This document shows positions 30,301-40,640 of a DNA stretch of 64,000 bases, one piece after another. The notes beneath the pieces are model-generated. The model had not been told where the DNA came from. It saw only the letters and a list, made by a program, of their open reading frames with translations, and made no database searches. The DNA comes from Mesostigma viride (lineage: Eukaryota; Streptophyta; Mesostigmatophyceae; Mesostigmatales; Mesostigmataceae). The translations under genes were made by a program, and so were the position numbers. How positions within the stretch are numbered: position 1 is the first letter of the stretch; each line of letters begins with the position of its first letter. The DNA is taken from contig RPFO01000082.1 of assembly GCA_009746045.1 (NCBI GenBank), forward strand, positions 1,624,276 to 1,688,275, in the 5' to 3' direction.

Positions 30301-32277
30301 GTCTCCGTTGGGAGATCATGTAGCACATATTCCAGGTTGGATGGGTGGTGTGGAGGAAGCCGCGTAATCGAACTAACCTAACTCTAAGCTATATCTAGTC
30401 TAGAAAAGCCTATCTACGCTACTCATCAAAACGGCTCCTCCGTTTGGGGGGAGGCGGCTTGCCCACAGGGGCTGGCGTGTGCGCCTTGACAATCTTCTTC
30501 CACCGCGTCTTGTCTTGCATGGCAGTCCAAAGACGGGAGAGAGAGTGGATGCGGTACTCAAACTGGGCTGGGACCACTAGGTCGTCCAGCAACATCTGGG
30601 TATAGGTCATGGCATGTTTCCCTACCTTTTTAGGAATGTTCTTGGGGCCAGGCCAGGTCAAAATGTGCCGCCCCGGTTGGCCGAGCCGCTGGGGACCGGC
30701 CAGACCAAGGGCGGTGTCGACCTGGCTGGTGCGAGCAAGATGTCCTACAAATGCTATCCTACGCTGTCTAATCTCGTCCGAAATACGCGGCATACCGTGA
30801 TACAAAGACTCTAAGGACCTACGCTGAGAAAACCCGACATTCAGGACCTGTCGGAGCATCCGGGTGACCGTGCCGTCTAGCTTGGCTGCCAGTGTTGCCG
30901 TGAGTGTCCATGCCTCGGCGCCATACGTGAGCACCGTGAGGACGAGGACCTTGAAGAGCATGCGCTTGCGGTGCTCGTCCAGGCCCTTGGAGCGCCAGTA
31001 GGTGTTGAGCGAACGGAGCTTGGCCCAGGAAAGGCCGATGCGGGTGTCCACATCGTCGGCAGTGTCCGGAAGCCAACTCCCCAACAGCTTGAAGCGGTCG
31101 CGGAGTGGGACCTCCGTCCCGTCTAGCAGGCGCGGCAGCGGTGGGCGACTGGAGGCCCCGATCACCATCGCCTCAGTTTTGACACTAATCTCCAACCCCA
31201 CCGCCCTCGCCTCCAGGCCCAGACAGTCCAGCCAGGTCTGAATGTGCTCGGGGCGCGCGATGAGGGTGGTGTCGTCCGCATAAATCAGGTCAGCCAGGCG
31301 GTAACCCGTGCTAACCCCGCCGTGCCCACGCTCGTTAAGGATCATCCAAGCCTGGCTCGAACCCCTTAAGAGCAGTAAAGCGCGCACGTGCCTGGCGCAT
31401 GACGTGGTCCACGACAATAATGAACAGGTATGGAGACAGGACACAACCTTGCCACACCCCGTGGTGAAGGGGGAATGGTGGGGTGGTGCCTTCCGCAGTC
31501 CGCACTACTGCCTGTGAGCCCTCATACAGTCGGCGAATGGCAGCAATAAACGCTGGTGGCACGCGGTCCAGAGCTAGGATGGCCCAAAGAGCCTCCCAGA
31601 GGACCGTGTCAAAGGCCTTGATATAGTCAACAAAAATGAGGACCAGCGGCAAACTGTCAGGGGGAAGGCGACGCACCTCCTCCATCAACCGGCGCGCGAC
31701 AAACACAGCCATGACAGTGTTACGACCACTACGGAAACCCATCTGAGACTCACCCAGGTGTGGGTCCAGCGCGGCGCGGAGCCTGTGCAGCATCATGCGC
31801 ATGAAGACCTTCAGCGCGGCGCTCTGGAGGCAGACACCCCGGTAGTTACCGGGGTCAGCAGCAGAGCCCTTCTTGTACAGCATGACGCGGATGGCCGTCT
31901 GCCACTCAGCAGGCGGAGGCTCGTCAGAGAGCAGGACACGGTTGCAGAACGCCAGCAGAAGATCCCTAACCGCCAGATCAGGGGTCTTCAGCTCAGCAGA
32001 AAGGTGGTCGGCACCGACCGCCGCATCGTACCGCAGGCGGGCAAGGGCGCCGTCCAATTCCTCCAAAGTGAAGGGGTGGACGACGTCGTTGGTGGCAAGG
32101 CAGCCCTCCTTCAAGGCGGGGACTTGGTAGTCCGCGGCCGAGGAGGGGGGCGCTGGTGGCGGCGGGGGTCCGGCGACCCCGAGGCGGGCGGCCGTCTCGG
32201 GGTGAAGCGGCGGGGGGGGGGCGCGAGCCCCACCGGTCAAGGAAACATTGTGGGCCAACCAGCGGTCAAGGCTTGAT
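30301..32277 (-). pseudogene. LINE A copy 3, 5'-truncated
   Basis: Hairpin TCTCC/GGAGA (30,302-30,315), 3' UTR, RT C-terminal part in one frame (31,444-30,419) and RT N-terminal part in another (32,277-31,335). The frames are separated by a single inserted base near 31,342 (GGATCATCC against GGATGTCC in copy 2). Motif A (FVDYIKAFDT), motif B and YADD are all present. The endonuclease is missing: homology stops at 32,277, as expected from incomplete reverse transcription. Otherwise few lesions, so a young copy. Confidence 0.9.
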
Positions 32278-32437
32278 GGCCGGTAGGACGTGCATAATTT
32301 GATCACTAACGGTCCAACTTTGCTCGGGCCGACATGGCCCTCGCACACAGATGCACGCTGGTCCACTACATCTTACACGAAGGATATAAGGACCACTACT
32401 AAAGTACGCGGCGCGGCGCCAAATGCACCTATGCACC

Positions 32438-33026
32438 GAGGTACCGTGCATGGCACACAACAAGGTTCCAATCAACATTGTCCACCGGTACGAGCTACAC
32501 GTAAACCTAGGAACAACTGAGGCAAAGGACCTGATTTACGTCCGTAACGGTAGCAGATTGTTACGCGTCGTAACATGAATATTCTGCGCTGACAGCGGCC
32601 AGGTCCAGCGCGCCGAGCTGCAGCCACCCGAAATTTCTCAAGCGTTAGTCGAGCATGCCAGTCCACCATGGGCCCGTCGCCCTCAGCCTGAGTTGCCGGA
32701 TCACATAAGAACACATGCACCCATGACACGATGAGCTAGCGCCGGAGCTCACTGCTGCCGACCTTCCACGTTTTCTTGTTCCCCTCCAGGAACTCGATGT
32801 CGACGACATTTTTTTGCTCATGGAGGCTGTGTACGTGTGGAACTGTGAGAGCGTCTCCACACCCAGCCGTGCACGCCTACGCTTCCCCAATGACGATATG
32901 TTAGAGTACCCGCCGCCCTCCATTTGCACGTACTGCATTCTCCCCCGCGCCACATACTATCTTTCGACCTTCAGCACATTCAACCTGCACAGCAAACTCC
33001 TCGGCCGTCCCGACATTGAGAATTAA
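32438..33026 (+). pseudogene. Coding-like stretches of unknown origin
   Basis: Two protein-like segments with no recognised family. One at ~32,459-32,578 reads VPINIVHRYELHVNLGTTEA and then KDLIYVRNGS before a stop. The other, at 32,790-33,026, follows a good acceptor (CCCTCCAG) and reads ELDVDDIFLLMEAVYVWNC, ending LLGRPDIEN and a stop. The second could be a terminal exon. The upstream side is cut by LINE A copy 3, so this may be a gene destroyed by that insertion. Confidence 0.3.
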
Positions 33027-33474
33027 CCACCCATCGTGATCCCAGGGAGTTTTCTTCTGGAGGGTAAATTAATGCAATGTTTCAACTTAGAATTTCGTAA
33101 GTGGAAAGAGAGCTGACAAGGTGAAAGGGGCTTGATGTCGGTGCCAAGCATTGAGAGGAGCATCAAATCAACCTCAGCACGGAAATCAGCATTATGGAGG
33201 CTTGGACATGATACAGACACACTCTTCATCTTGTGCTTTCATACTCATTCCAACATTGTATGGTGCTCTGTGGCATCTCTGCCTTTGCGCATGCACTCAA
33301 GACATCTCAATGGTCCTAAGCTGTCAAAGATAAATGTACGGACAACAAGTCAATGGTCTTAGATGTACAAGTGGATAATTGTATAACAACTCTTGTCAAT
33401 ATCTGAAATTACTTTGCAGCAGCACAAGGCAAGGGCAGCACACATGCACGGGGTTGCCCTGCAAAGCACATTCG

Positions 33475-33897
33475 TCAAGTTCCATGATCCAAACCAAGGA
33501 GAGCTGCTGCCGCCGCCTTCCAGTCCCCTTGCATCATGTGCTGAGATACCCTGGACGCCCGGGATTCCATGGAGCTCAAATCCTCATGGCCTTTGAGCAC
33601 CCTACCCCGAGAATCTAACCCTGCAGCGATGAATTCACTGTCGTCATCTCCAGTTCCATCATGTGTCCCTGTGGCAGTATCCCAGGCGGCTAGTTCCTTG
33701 TCAAGTGACTCTTTCTTTTCGCTAGGTTCTGCTTCCTTTCCATCGTCCATGCAAGCTCTGGCCGATGTTCTCTTTCTCTGAATCCAAACCAGCGACAGAG
33801 CTCCAGGGCGCGTGCATCGCAGCCGCTTTTGTATGTTCGGTGCAGGGTGCAGGTTGGAGCAGCATGTCAAGCCTCGTACGGAAGTGGCTGGCGCCAT
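33475..33897 (-). CDS. Hypothetical protein, 140 residues
   Basis: ATG 33,897 to stop 33,475. The middle is charged and acidic (MDDGKEAEPSEKKESLDKEL, GTGDDDSEFIAAGLDSRG) and the end is RVSQHMMQGDWKAAAAALLG. No known domain was recognised, and no close homologue exists elsewhere in the window. The opposite strand also holds frames, so coding status is uncertain; it could be one exon of a longer - strand gene. Confidence 0.35.
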   Translation of the reverse strand: MAPATSVRGLTCCSNLHPAPNIQKRLRCTRPGALSLVWIQRKRTSARACMDDGKEAEPSEKKESLDKELAAWDTATGTHDGTGDDDSEFIAAGLDSRGRVLKGHEDLSSMESRASRVSQHMMQGDWKAAAAALLGLDHGT

Positions 33898-35580
33898 GAT
33901 AGCCGTTCGGCTACTGCCTATCGTTGGAGAAAAACTATATTCTTAAGAATTGTATATACTTGAACTATGTATACGTGTTGGAGCTACTTGAACTTTCGCG
34001 TTTTTCGCATCCCGGCGCTCGGCAGCATTTAGTTTATTATTTGTTGCTTGCCTCGACAGTACATGTACTTCCCAGAGCACGAATGATTTTTTCTCGCCTG
34101 GCGTCGAGCAGACCCGACGGGTCCAGGAGATACAAATTACGCAATTACACCTTGGACCGATTACGGTAGCACCGTCTTTACCCGGCCATGTGGGAAACTG
34201 GCTAGAAATTTACGGCCAAAGATGTTGTAGTGACTGAGGTACAGTAGGCATTCAGAAAGGTGGCTGACAGCACCACTGCAGTAGCGTCCAAAGCAAGCCA
34301 GGTCAGGGCAAGGCACATGCCTGGCCCATAAAAACCCTTTCGACCATCGCTCCTGCCCAAAGCATGTTAGAACTCCCCAGCTGGCGGAATTAGTCCTCCA
34401 TATCTAGGGATATTATGCAAGTTGAATATTTACAACTGGATCAGACTTTTGTGAGAATTTCCCGTCCACCGGCAAAATACATGGATATGGTAAGTGTATG
34501 GCGGGTTTACGGAGCCGGTGCTGGATTGCCAAGTCGAGCTCCAATTTGCCGGTTGCCATGTGTAGCTCAAGCTTGTGTCACTGGACCCGAGTGGGACCAG
34601 CGCTATAGTGGTCACGAGGGCCGACTTGTAGTCACGAGGGCCGCATGGCCCGAGTGGCTACGGTACGAGTGACCATCATGATGCATCCGATTGCTACACC
34701 GCGCCGATTCGAGACGGCCATGCAATGTTGAGTTGAGTTTATTCCCGCGCCGGTTGTCCCACAGGATCGAGTGTCGAGAGTCGAGACGGCTAGCGTGGGA
34801 CATACAGTAAACAGAGCTGACTGAACATACCACAGTGCCCACCAGTACTGTAACTACGGCCACCCGGCGTGGGATACAACTATCTAACTAATTAACGGCC
34901 ACCCGAATGGCTCGTATCACGATGGTCTCCAAGCTTCTATTTTTACAACGCAAGTTCGAATGTATAGATACTAATTTTTTTACACAGATAGTTGGAGTTA
35001 CCACCATTCCAAGCCTCTCTTCTTTTTAGCCATATCTAAATCTTTGGGTAGCCCGAACCTCGCGTTTGCCAAAGCGCCCGCGCTACAGTAGCTACCGTAG
35101 CTAAAAATCCTGGTCAAAGGTCATCCGCTCCGGGCACTCTCCGGGCACTGGGAAGCCAACTGGGCTCAGTGGGCTGTCACTCACTCTCTTGTAGCCTGTC
35201 ACCCAATGCAGAATAAGTAATATCTTACTCGTTATAGTAAATTTTCGGAGGCGATAGCAGCGGCTAGCACCATTAGTAAAGCCGTAAAGATAACTTGCTG
35301 TGTGCCCGTGACCTCCACAGCGGTTAATCTTTAACTCAAGTAGTAAGGACATAGCTTCCTTGTGAATTCCCATATTCACGGGGTTGTGCTGGTGGTACCT
35401 GAGTGCCCTTTGGGAGCTTGGACTATTTGGGCGCCAAGTACGTCCTGGATTAGATTTTGTGGACACTACCCCGCTATGGTTGTCGTCTTGATGTGTAGAC
35501 CGTGTGTTGATGCTGGGTCTTTGCGTTTGGGACGTAAATGCTGATGATTTGCCGCCTGTCCTGCACGCGCGCTCGCAGGC
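33898..35580. other. Intergenic, no gene recognised
   Basis: No coding-like frame stands out. 34,727-34,757 holds a short repeat shared with 17,610-17,642. Confidence 0.55.
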
Positions 35581-38500
35581 ATGAAGGTCGTTGTTCATAA
35601 CCGAAAATCCAAGGACCTTTACCCCGGTGGCATCACACTTGACGATGGGGTATGTCTGTGGCTGTTTACCACAGCTTGACTTAGTTGCCAGGGTAAATAT
35701 TGGGCACCAAAGAGGCTTCGTTACGCACATGTGGCCGTCGGTGACCGCAAAGGGTGCTTTTTATAGCTCGAGGCAGCCGTTGACATTGCCATGCGGTTTA
35801 GATTTGCTGCCTAGTCTGCCACAGCGTGCTTGGTAGCGCTTCTCATATTCAAATACTGCGCAGCGTACAACGCGAAAAATACGGAGTGGTGAGGGCACGC
35901 AGTGCCATGCATGCACGGCCTCGTGATGCCACACTGGTAGCCGCGGCATGAGACCCGGTATGTTTCTCAGGTGTACGTGTGCAAGTAACAGGCTTACATT
36001 CTACTCTGCCTTGTGCTCGTGCTTTGCCCAACAGGCAACGGTGGAAGATCTGCAAAAGAAGATCTACTCAAAGAGTATGTGTGCCATGCTCTCATCATCA
36101 CATCAAGGAGACAACCAGTGCAGGCCAGAAATCGGGAGAGTCCGGACCATGGTAGCTCGAGCCTGCCGTTATCTTGTCCGCGTTTTCGAGTCCTTCAGGG
36201 ATGATGAATATGAATGGAGATGGAAATGTGTAGCCTTGTGCATTGAAATTATGGCTGGCTTACGCATGTCAGCAACGCATGGCCTCGCGCCGCGTCCGCG
36301 CCCGCTCTGCTCTCTCTTCCGATCCCGCAACGCCCACGCCCATGCCCCGCAGTAAACCCTAAGTGGTCCTATGCTCGGCGAGGGAGAGTGTTGACCTCCT
36401 GCCACGGGGGTCACTGTGCCCTGTTGTAGCCCTCTGATATGGCGCCCCCCCCCCCCTGCGTCGCGCCATCCGCAATCGTACCGATTTCTATTTCTTGGTG
36501 GCATCCCGTCATCAAAATCGAGGACGGCGTTGTGCTAGGCTCGTGCCCACCACCCCACGCATTCATAGGCCCTCACCCAGCACGGAGCCATGGACATACG
36601 TGCGCGCGTATCATAATTGCCTTTGTTGTTATCATCATTTGATTTTGTTGCCTGATTCGCTTCAGGGCATACGTAGCTGAAACAATACTGTCGGGTCGTT
36701 AGGCACGTTTGTCGTGTCCATATGTGAAGGGCTCTCTATATCCATCAAGGGCACTCTGCTTCCCTCGCAACACGCCCAGCTTGGTCACTTTCTGAGCGCT
36801 AGAACCTGCAAGGTGTTGGTACGTAGTGTCAAGCATCTCATGTAGTCGCTAGCATTCCACGTAGTGTACAGTATTCTTCAGTAGTTGCTTGGAATTCAAC
36901 ATAGTTGCTAGCACTCCACGACGTAGTGTACAGTATTCTTCAGTAGATGCTTGGAATTCAACATAGTTGCTAGCATTCCACGACGTAGTGTACACTATTC
37001 TTCAGTAGTTGCTTGGAATTCAACATAGTTGCTAGCATTCCACGACGTAGTGTACACTATTCTTCAGTAGTTGCTTGGAATTCAACATAGTTGCTAGCAT
37101 TCCACGGTTTGTCCCAACGAGCATCACCCATGTCCGTGCGGGAACAAGTGTCCCTCGGTCCTTGACATTGCCATAGAGGGCAGGTGTTAGAGTTTGGTGT
37201 CAATGTGCTGCCTTGTATGTCGTTTTGGTTGCCTTTCTAATGCTACAGCGCTTCAGAATGCTCCCTAGTTATGGCTCACCATCTCCCGCCTACCTCCACC
37301 CCCCAACCACCGCAGACCACCTGACCCCCCCGGGCCCCCAACCCGCCCGCCCGCCCGCCCGCCCGCCCACCCACCCACCACCCATCTCACACCCCCCTTG
37401 GAGCAGACAAGAAGCTCTACCCCTCGCGGCAGCGGCTTGAGCTTCCAGTGAAGGAGGTGACGGCTTCTGGCAAACCGGCGCGCCCCGTGGTGCTGGACCC
37501 TCGCAAGAAGGTGTCGGACTACCTGGAGGATAACGGGATCGTAAGTGGGCCGCGAGAAGGTGTCGGACTACTTGGAGGGTAACGTGATTTTAAGTGGGCC
37601 TCAGTGAATAGCACAGCGGTGCCAGTTATTATCTGCGCACTTATCTCCTGTGGATGGGGAGCACAGTATAAGTAGGGGTGGATGGGTGCACACGATTCCC
37701 AGCCATCTGTATTCGGGCACAGCCCTTCTCCTGAGAGTCTTGCCAAAACCAACCGCGCCATTTGCCTCTTCCACGCGCGCACGCACGACATGTGCGTAAC
37801 CCCTTCGCCACACATGCGTGCGCGCTATTGGCTAACCGCTGCACGCTGTCCCATGTACGCTGTACAATATACGCTGTACACTATACGCTGTACAATATAC
37901 GCTGTACAATATACGCTGTACACTACATGCTATCCGCCATTCGCCCCCCCCCCCCCCCTTGCCAGGTCATCCTCAAGGACCTTGGCCCCCAGATCGGCTA
38001 CTCGGTTGTCTTCCTGCTCGAATACCTGGGCCCACTGCTGGTCTACCCCATCTTCTACCTGTGGGGCAGCTTCATCTACCCAGCCATGGGCGTTGCCGAC
38101 AAGCCGCCGAGCGGCGTGGCCCGCGACGCGCAGACGCTGGCGCTGGCCTTCTGGTCGTTCCACTACGCCAAACGCCTCCTGGAGACGCTTTTCGTGCACG
38201 CTTTCTCCAAGGGCACGATGCCGATCCGCAACCTGTTCAAGAACTGCAGCTACTACTGGGGGTTTGCCGCGTTTGTGAGCTACTTTGTCAACCACCCGCG
38301 GTACACGCCGATGCCGCGCGAGGCGCTCATCGGGGGCCTTGTGCTCGGTGTGCTGGCGGAGCTGGGCAACCTCTACTGCCACATCCTTCTGCGCAAGCTG
38401 CGCCCGGCCGGCAGTGGGTCAACGGAATACGTCATCCCCCGTGGCTTCCTGTTCGAGTACATCACGTGCGCCAACTACACGTGCGAGATCCTCGCGTGGC

Positions 38501-40135
38501 TCGGCTTCAACATCGCCACATGCAGCTTCTTTGGCATCCTGTTCATGCTCGCGGGGCTCTTCCAAATGGCGCAGTGGGCCAAGGGGAAGCACAAGCGGCT
38601 AATCGAGGTGAGACCGGTGGGGGAGGGGGGGGGAAGGGGAAAGGGGGGCAGGAGAGTGGCAAGGGTGCAGGAGGGGGGAGGGCCGAGGGGGGAGGGCCGA
38701 GGGGGAGGGCCGAGGGGGAGGGCCGAGGGGGAGGGCCGAGGGGGGAGGGCCGAGGGGGAGGGCCGAGGGGGAGGGCCGAGGGGGAGGGCCGAGGGGGAGG
38801 GCCGAGGGGGAGGGCCGAGGGGGAGGGCCGAGGGGGAGGGCCGAGGGGGGAGGGCCGAGGGGGAGGGCCGAGGGGGAGGGCCGAGGGGGAGGGCCGAGGG
38901 GGAGGGCCGAGGGGGGAGGGCCGAGGGGGGAGGGCCGAGGGGGAGGGCCGAGGGGGAGGGCCGAGGGGGGAGGGCCGAGGGGGGAGGGCCGAGGGGGGAG
39001 GGCCGAGGGGGGAGGGCCGAGGGGGGAGGGCCGAGGGGGAGGGCCGAGGGGGGAGGGCCGAGGGGGAGGGCCGAGGGGGGAGGGCCGAGGGGGAGGGCCG
39101 AGGGGGAGGGCCGAGGGGGGAGGGCCGAGGGGGAGGGCCGAGGGGGAGGGCCGAGGGGGAGGGCCGAGGGGGAGGGCCGAGGGGGAGGGCCGAGGGGGAG
39201 GGCCGAGGGGGAGGGCCGAGGGGGGAGGGCCGAGGGGGGAGGGCCGAGGGGGAGGGCCGAGGGGGGAGGGCCGAGGGGGGAGGGCCGAGGGGGAGGGCCG
39301 AGGGGGAGGGCCGAGGGGGGAGGGCCGAGGGGGAGGGCCGAGGGGGAGGGCCGAGGGGGGAGGGCCGAGGGGGGAGGGCCGAAGGGGGAGGGCCGAAGGG
39401 GGAGGGCCGAGGGGGGAGGGCCGAGGGGGAGGGCCGAGGGGGGAGGGCCGAGGGCCGGGCAATGCGCGCTTGCTGGGAGAGCAGGTGAAAGAGGGTACTA
39501 AGATTGAAACGCAGGACTTCTCGTACAACTTCTCGAACGTCGGGGAATTCTGATTTTCAGGTTGCCCAACTGCCATGATGGTCTTTGCCGGAGAGCAGTG
39601 CCAGTTCTTAAAGCGGCGCAATCATGAGTGTTTGGTAGGATGCTGCTGGTGCATGTGTGTGCGTAAAGTGGGTGCCGGGATGGGTGGGTTGTGTTGGGGG
39701 GGGGGGGAGAGGGGGGAGAGGGCAGGCGCTTAGAAGCAACGATGAGGTGAAGGGTATCGTCGTGTGAGATGTGGGGTGAGAATACCCATCATGGGTTGGG
39801 GGAGTGGGGAATTCGGGATGAATGAAAGTTTTAGTACCTGGATGGCTAGATGAAGGCTGCTGTGGCACTTGCTTCTACAAGTAAGTGGTTCTAGTTATTA
39901 TTTGCTAGCAAGCTAGTTATTTACTTTTTGCATTTTTCGGTTTACTTGTTTTTGCTAGTTGCTCCTTGTTTGCTCCTTGCTTGCGCTGGCATGCTGTGGG
40001 TCGCCACTGACAATGCCATGGGCACGTTTGGCTTGCTGTGCTTCATGTTGGCTGTTTAATATGCAGAAATTCAACGGCAAGGATGGCCAGCCAAAGTACC
40101 CACGCCGCTGGATCATGTTGCCACCATTCTTTTGA
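35581..40135 (+). CDS. ECR: Very-long-chain enoyl-CoA reductase, five exons
   Basis: Last step of the ER fatty-acid elongation cycle: NADPH reduction of trans-2-enoyl-CoA (TSC13/CER10/TECR family). Exons: 35,581-35,649; 36,035-36,074; 37,407-37,540; 37,966-38,607; 40,067-40,135. All introns are GT-AG; phases fit to give 317 residues, close to plant and animal homologues (~310). The ubiquitin-like N-terminus runs [39 protein letters not shown], as in plants. The membrane part follows with [20 protein letters not shown], a SYYWGFAAF helix and [14 protein letters not shown], the conserved steroid-reductase-like end, then HKRLIE and [12 protein letters not shown]. Exons 1 and 2 are short and easily missed. 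Introns hold a repeat L copy, a 62-bp tandem array, a duplicated splice donor and a long G-rich minisatellite. All five exons read without lesion. Confidence 0.95.
36103..36270 (+). repeat. Repeat L copy in intron 2 of the enoyl-CoA reductase gene
   Basis: Starts 28 nt after the intron 2 donor with TCAAGGAGACAACCAG and runs through GGTAGCTCGAGCC and TTTTCGAGTCC to ATGGCTGGCTTACG. It is in the sense direction of the host gene and has no tail. It shares the left boundary of the copy at 30,298. Confidence 0.7.
36841..37106. repeat. 62-bp tandem array, about four units
   Basis: Units containing TTGCTAGCATTCCACGACG and TGCTTGGAATTCAACATAG repeat head to tail within intron 2 of the enoyl-CoA reductase gene. 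Units differ by a few bases; the first lacks ACG. Confidence 0.9.
37502..37599 (+). repeat. 49-bp tandem duplication spanning an exon 3/intron 3 junction
   Basis: 37,502-37,550 holds the last 39 bases of exon 3 plus the donor GTAAGTGGGC. 37,551-37,599 repeats all 49 bases with five differences, and there the donor reads TTAAGT and is dead. The first copy must be the one used, because it gives the conserved protein and correct phase. Confidence 0.93.
38680..39455 (+). repeat. G-rich minisatellite in intron 4 of the enoyl-CoA reductase gene
   Basis: About 60 units of GGGAGGGCCGAGG-type, 12 or 13 bp long depending on G5 or G6. The coding strand is the G-rich one. Open frames of more than 500 codons across it are by-products of the repeat. 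Confidence 0.93.
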
Positions 40136-40640
40136 GTGGGCGGCTGGCATTGATGACCATGTGGCACTGCTGTCTTGATTAATTAATAAATTTACATGTA
40201 GTTGTCTCACTTAAGGTAACTGTGTCACTTGGGCATAATTAATTAATTGATTAACCCGTGTTTTTTTTTTTAGAACGCGATATACTGCGTTGTAAGCTAT
40301 TTATAGAACTCGTCGTAACATCTAGGGAAACTTTTTTCACTAGAAAATTAAATTAAACTATAAGATGCCTCCGTTGGGAGATCAATTCATTAATTAATTA
40401 AGAGACACGTGACTGCGTCACGTGAGCATAAGTCCTCAGTGGGCCGGAGGGGAACATATGGGATGGAATGGATGGTGTAAGCCATCTAGGTCCTAGTTAC
40501 AGGGGTGTGGGCACCGCGGCCCGAATCGCTATGAATGCCATACGCGGTCACACGCGGAGTTGGGAGATCACGTCTACAGCACATACTCCATGCTGGGTGG
40601 GTGGAGGTGGGAGAAGCCGCGTCATCGAACTACCTAACCC
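40136..40640. other. Gene flank with element-end scraps
   Basis: TTAA-rich tracts at 40,178-40,195 and 40,238-40,255. A LINE-type tail plus hairpin at 40,348-40,380 is followed by another TTAA tract. No gene recognised. Confidence 0.5.

Noticed and set aside
38599-39621. Long Gly/Arg- or Pro-rich open frames
   Set aside because: Translations of the 12-13 bp minisatellite in a reductase intron; the gene model skips it with good splice sites.
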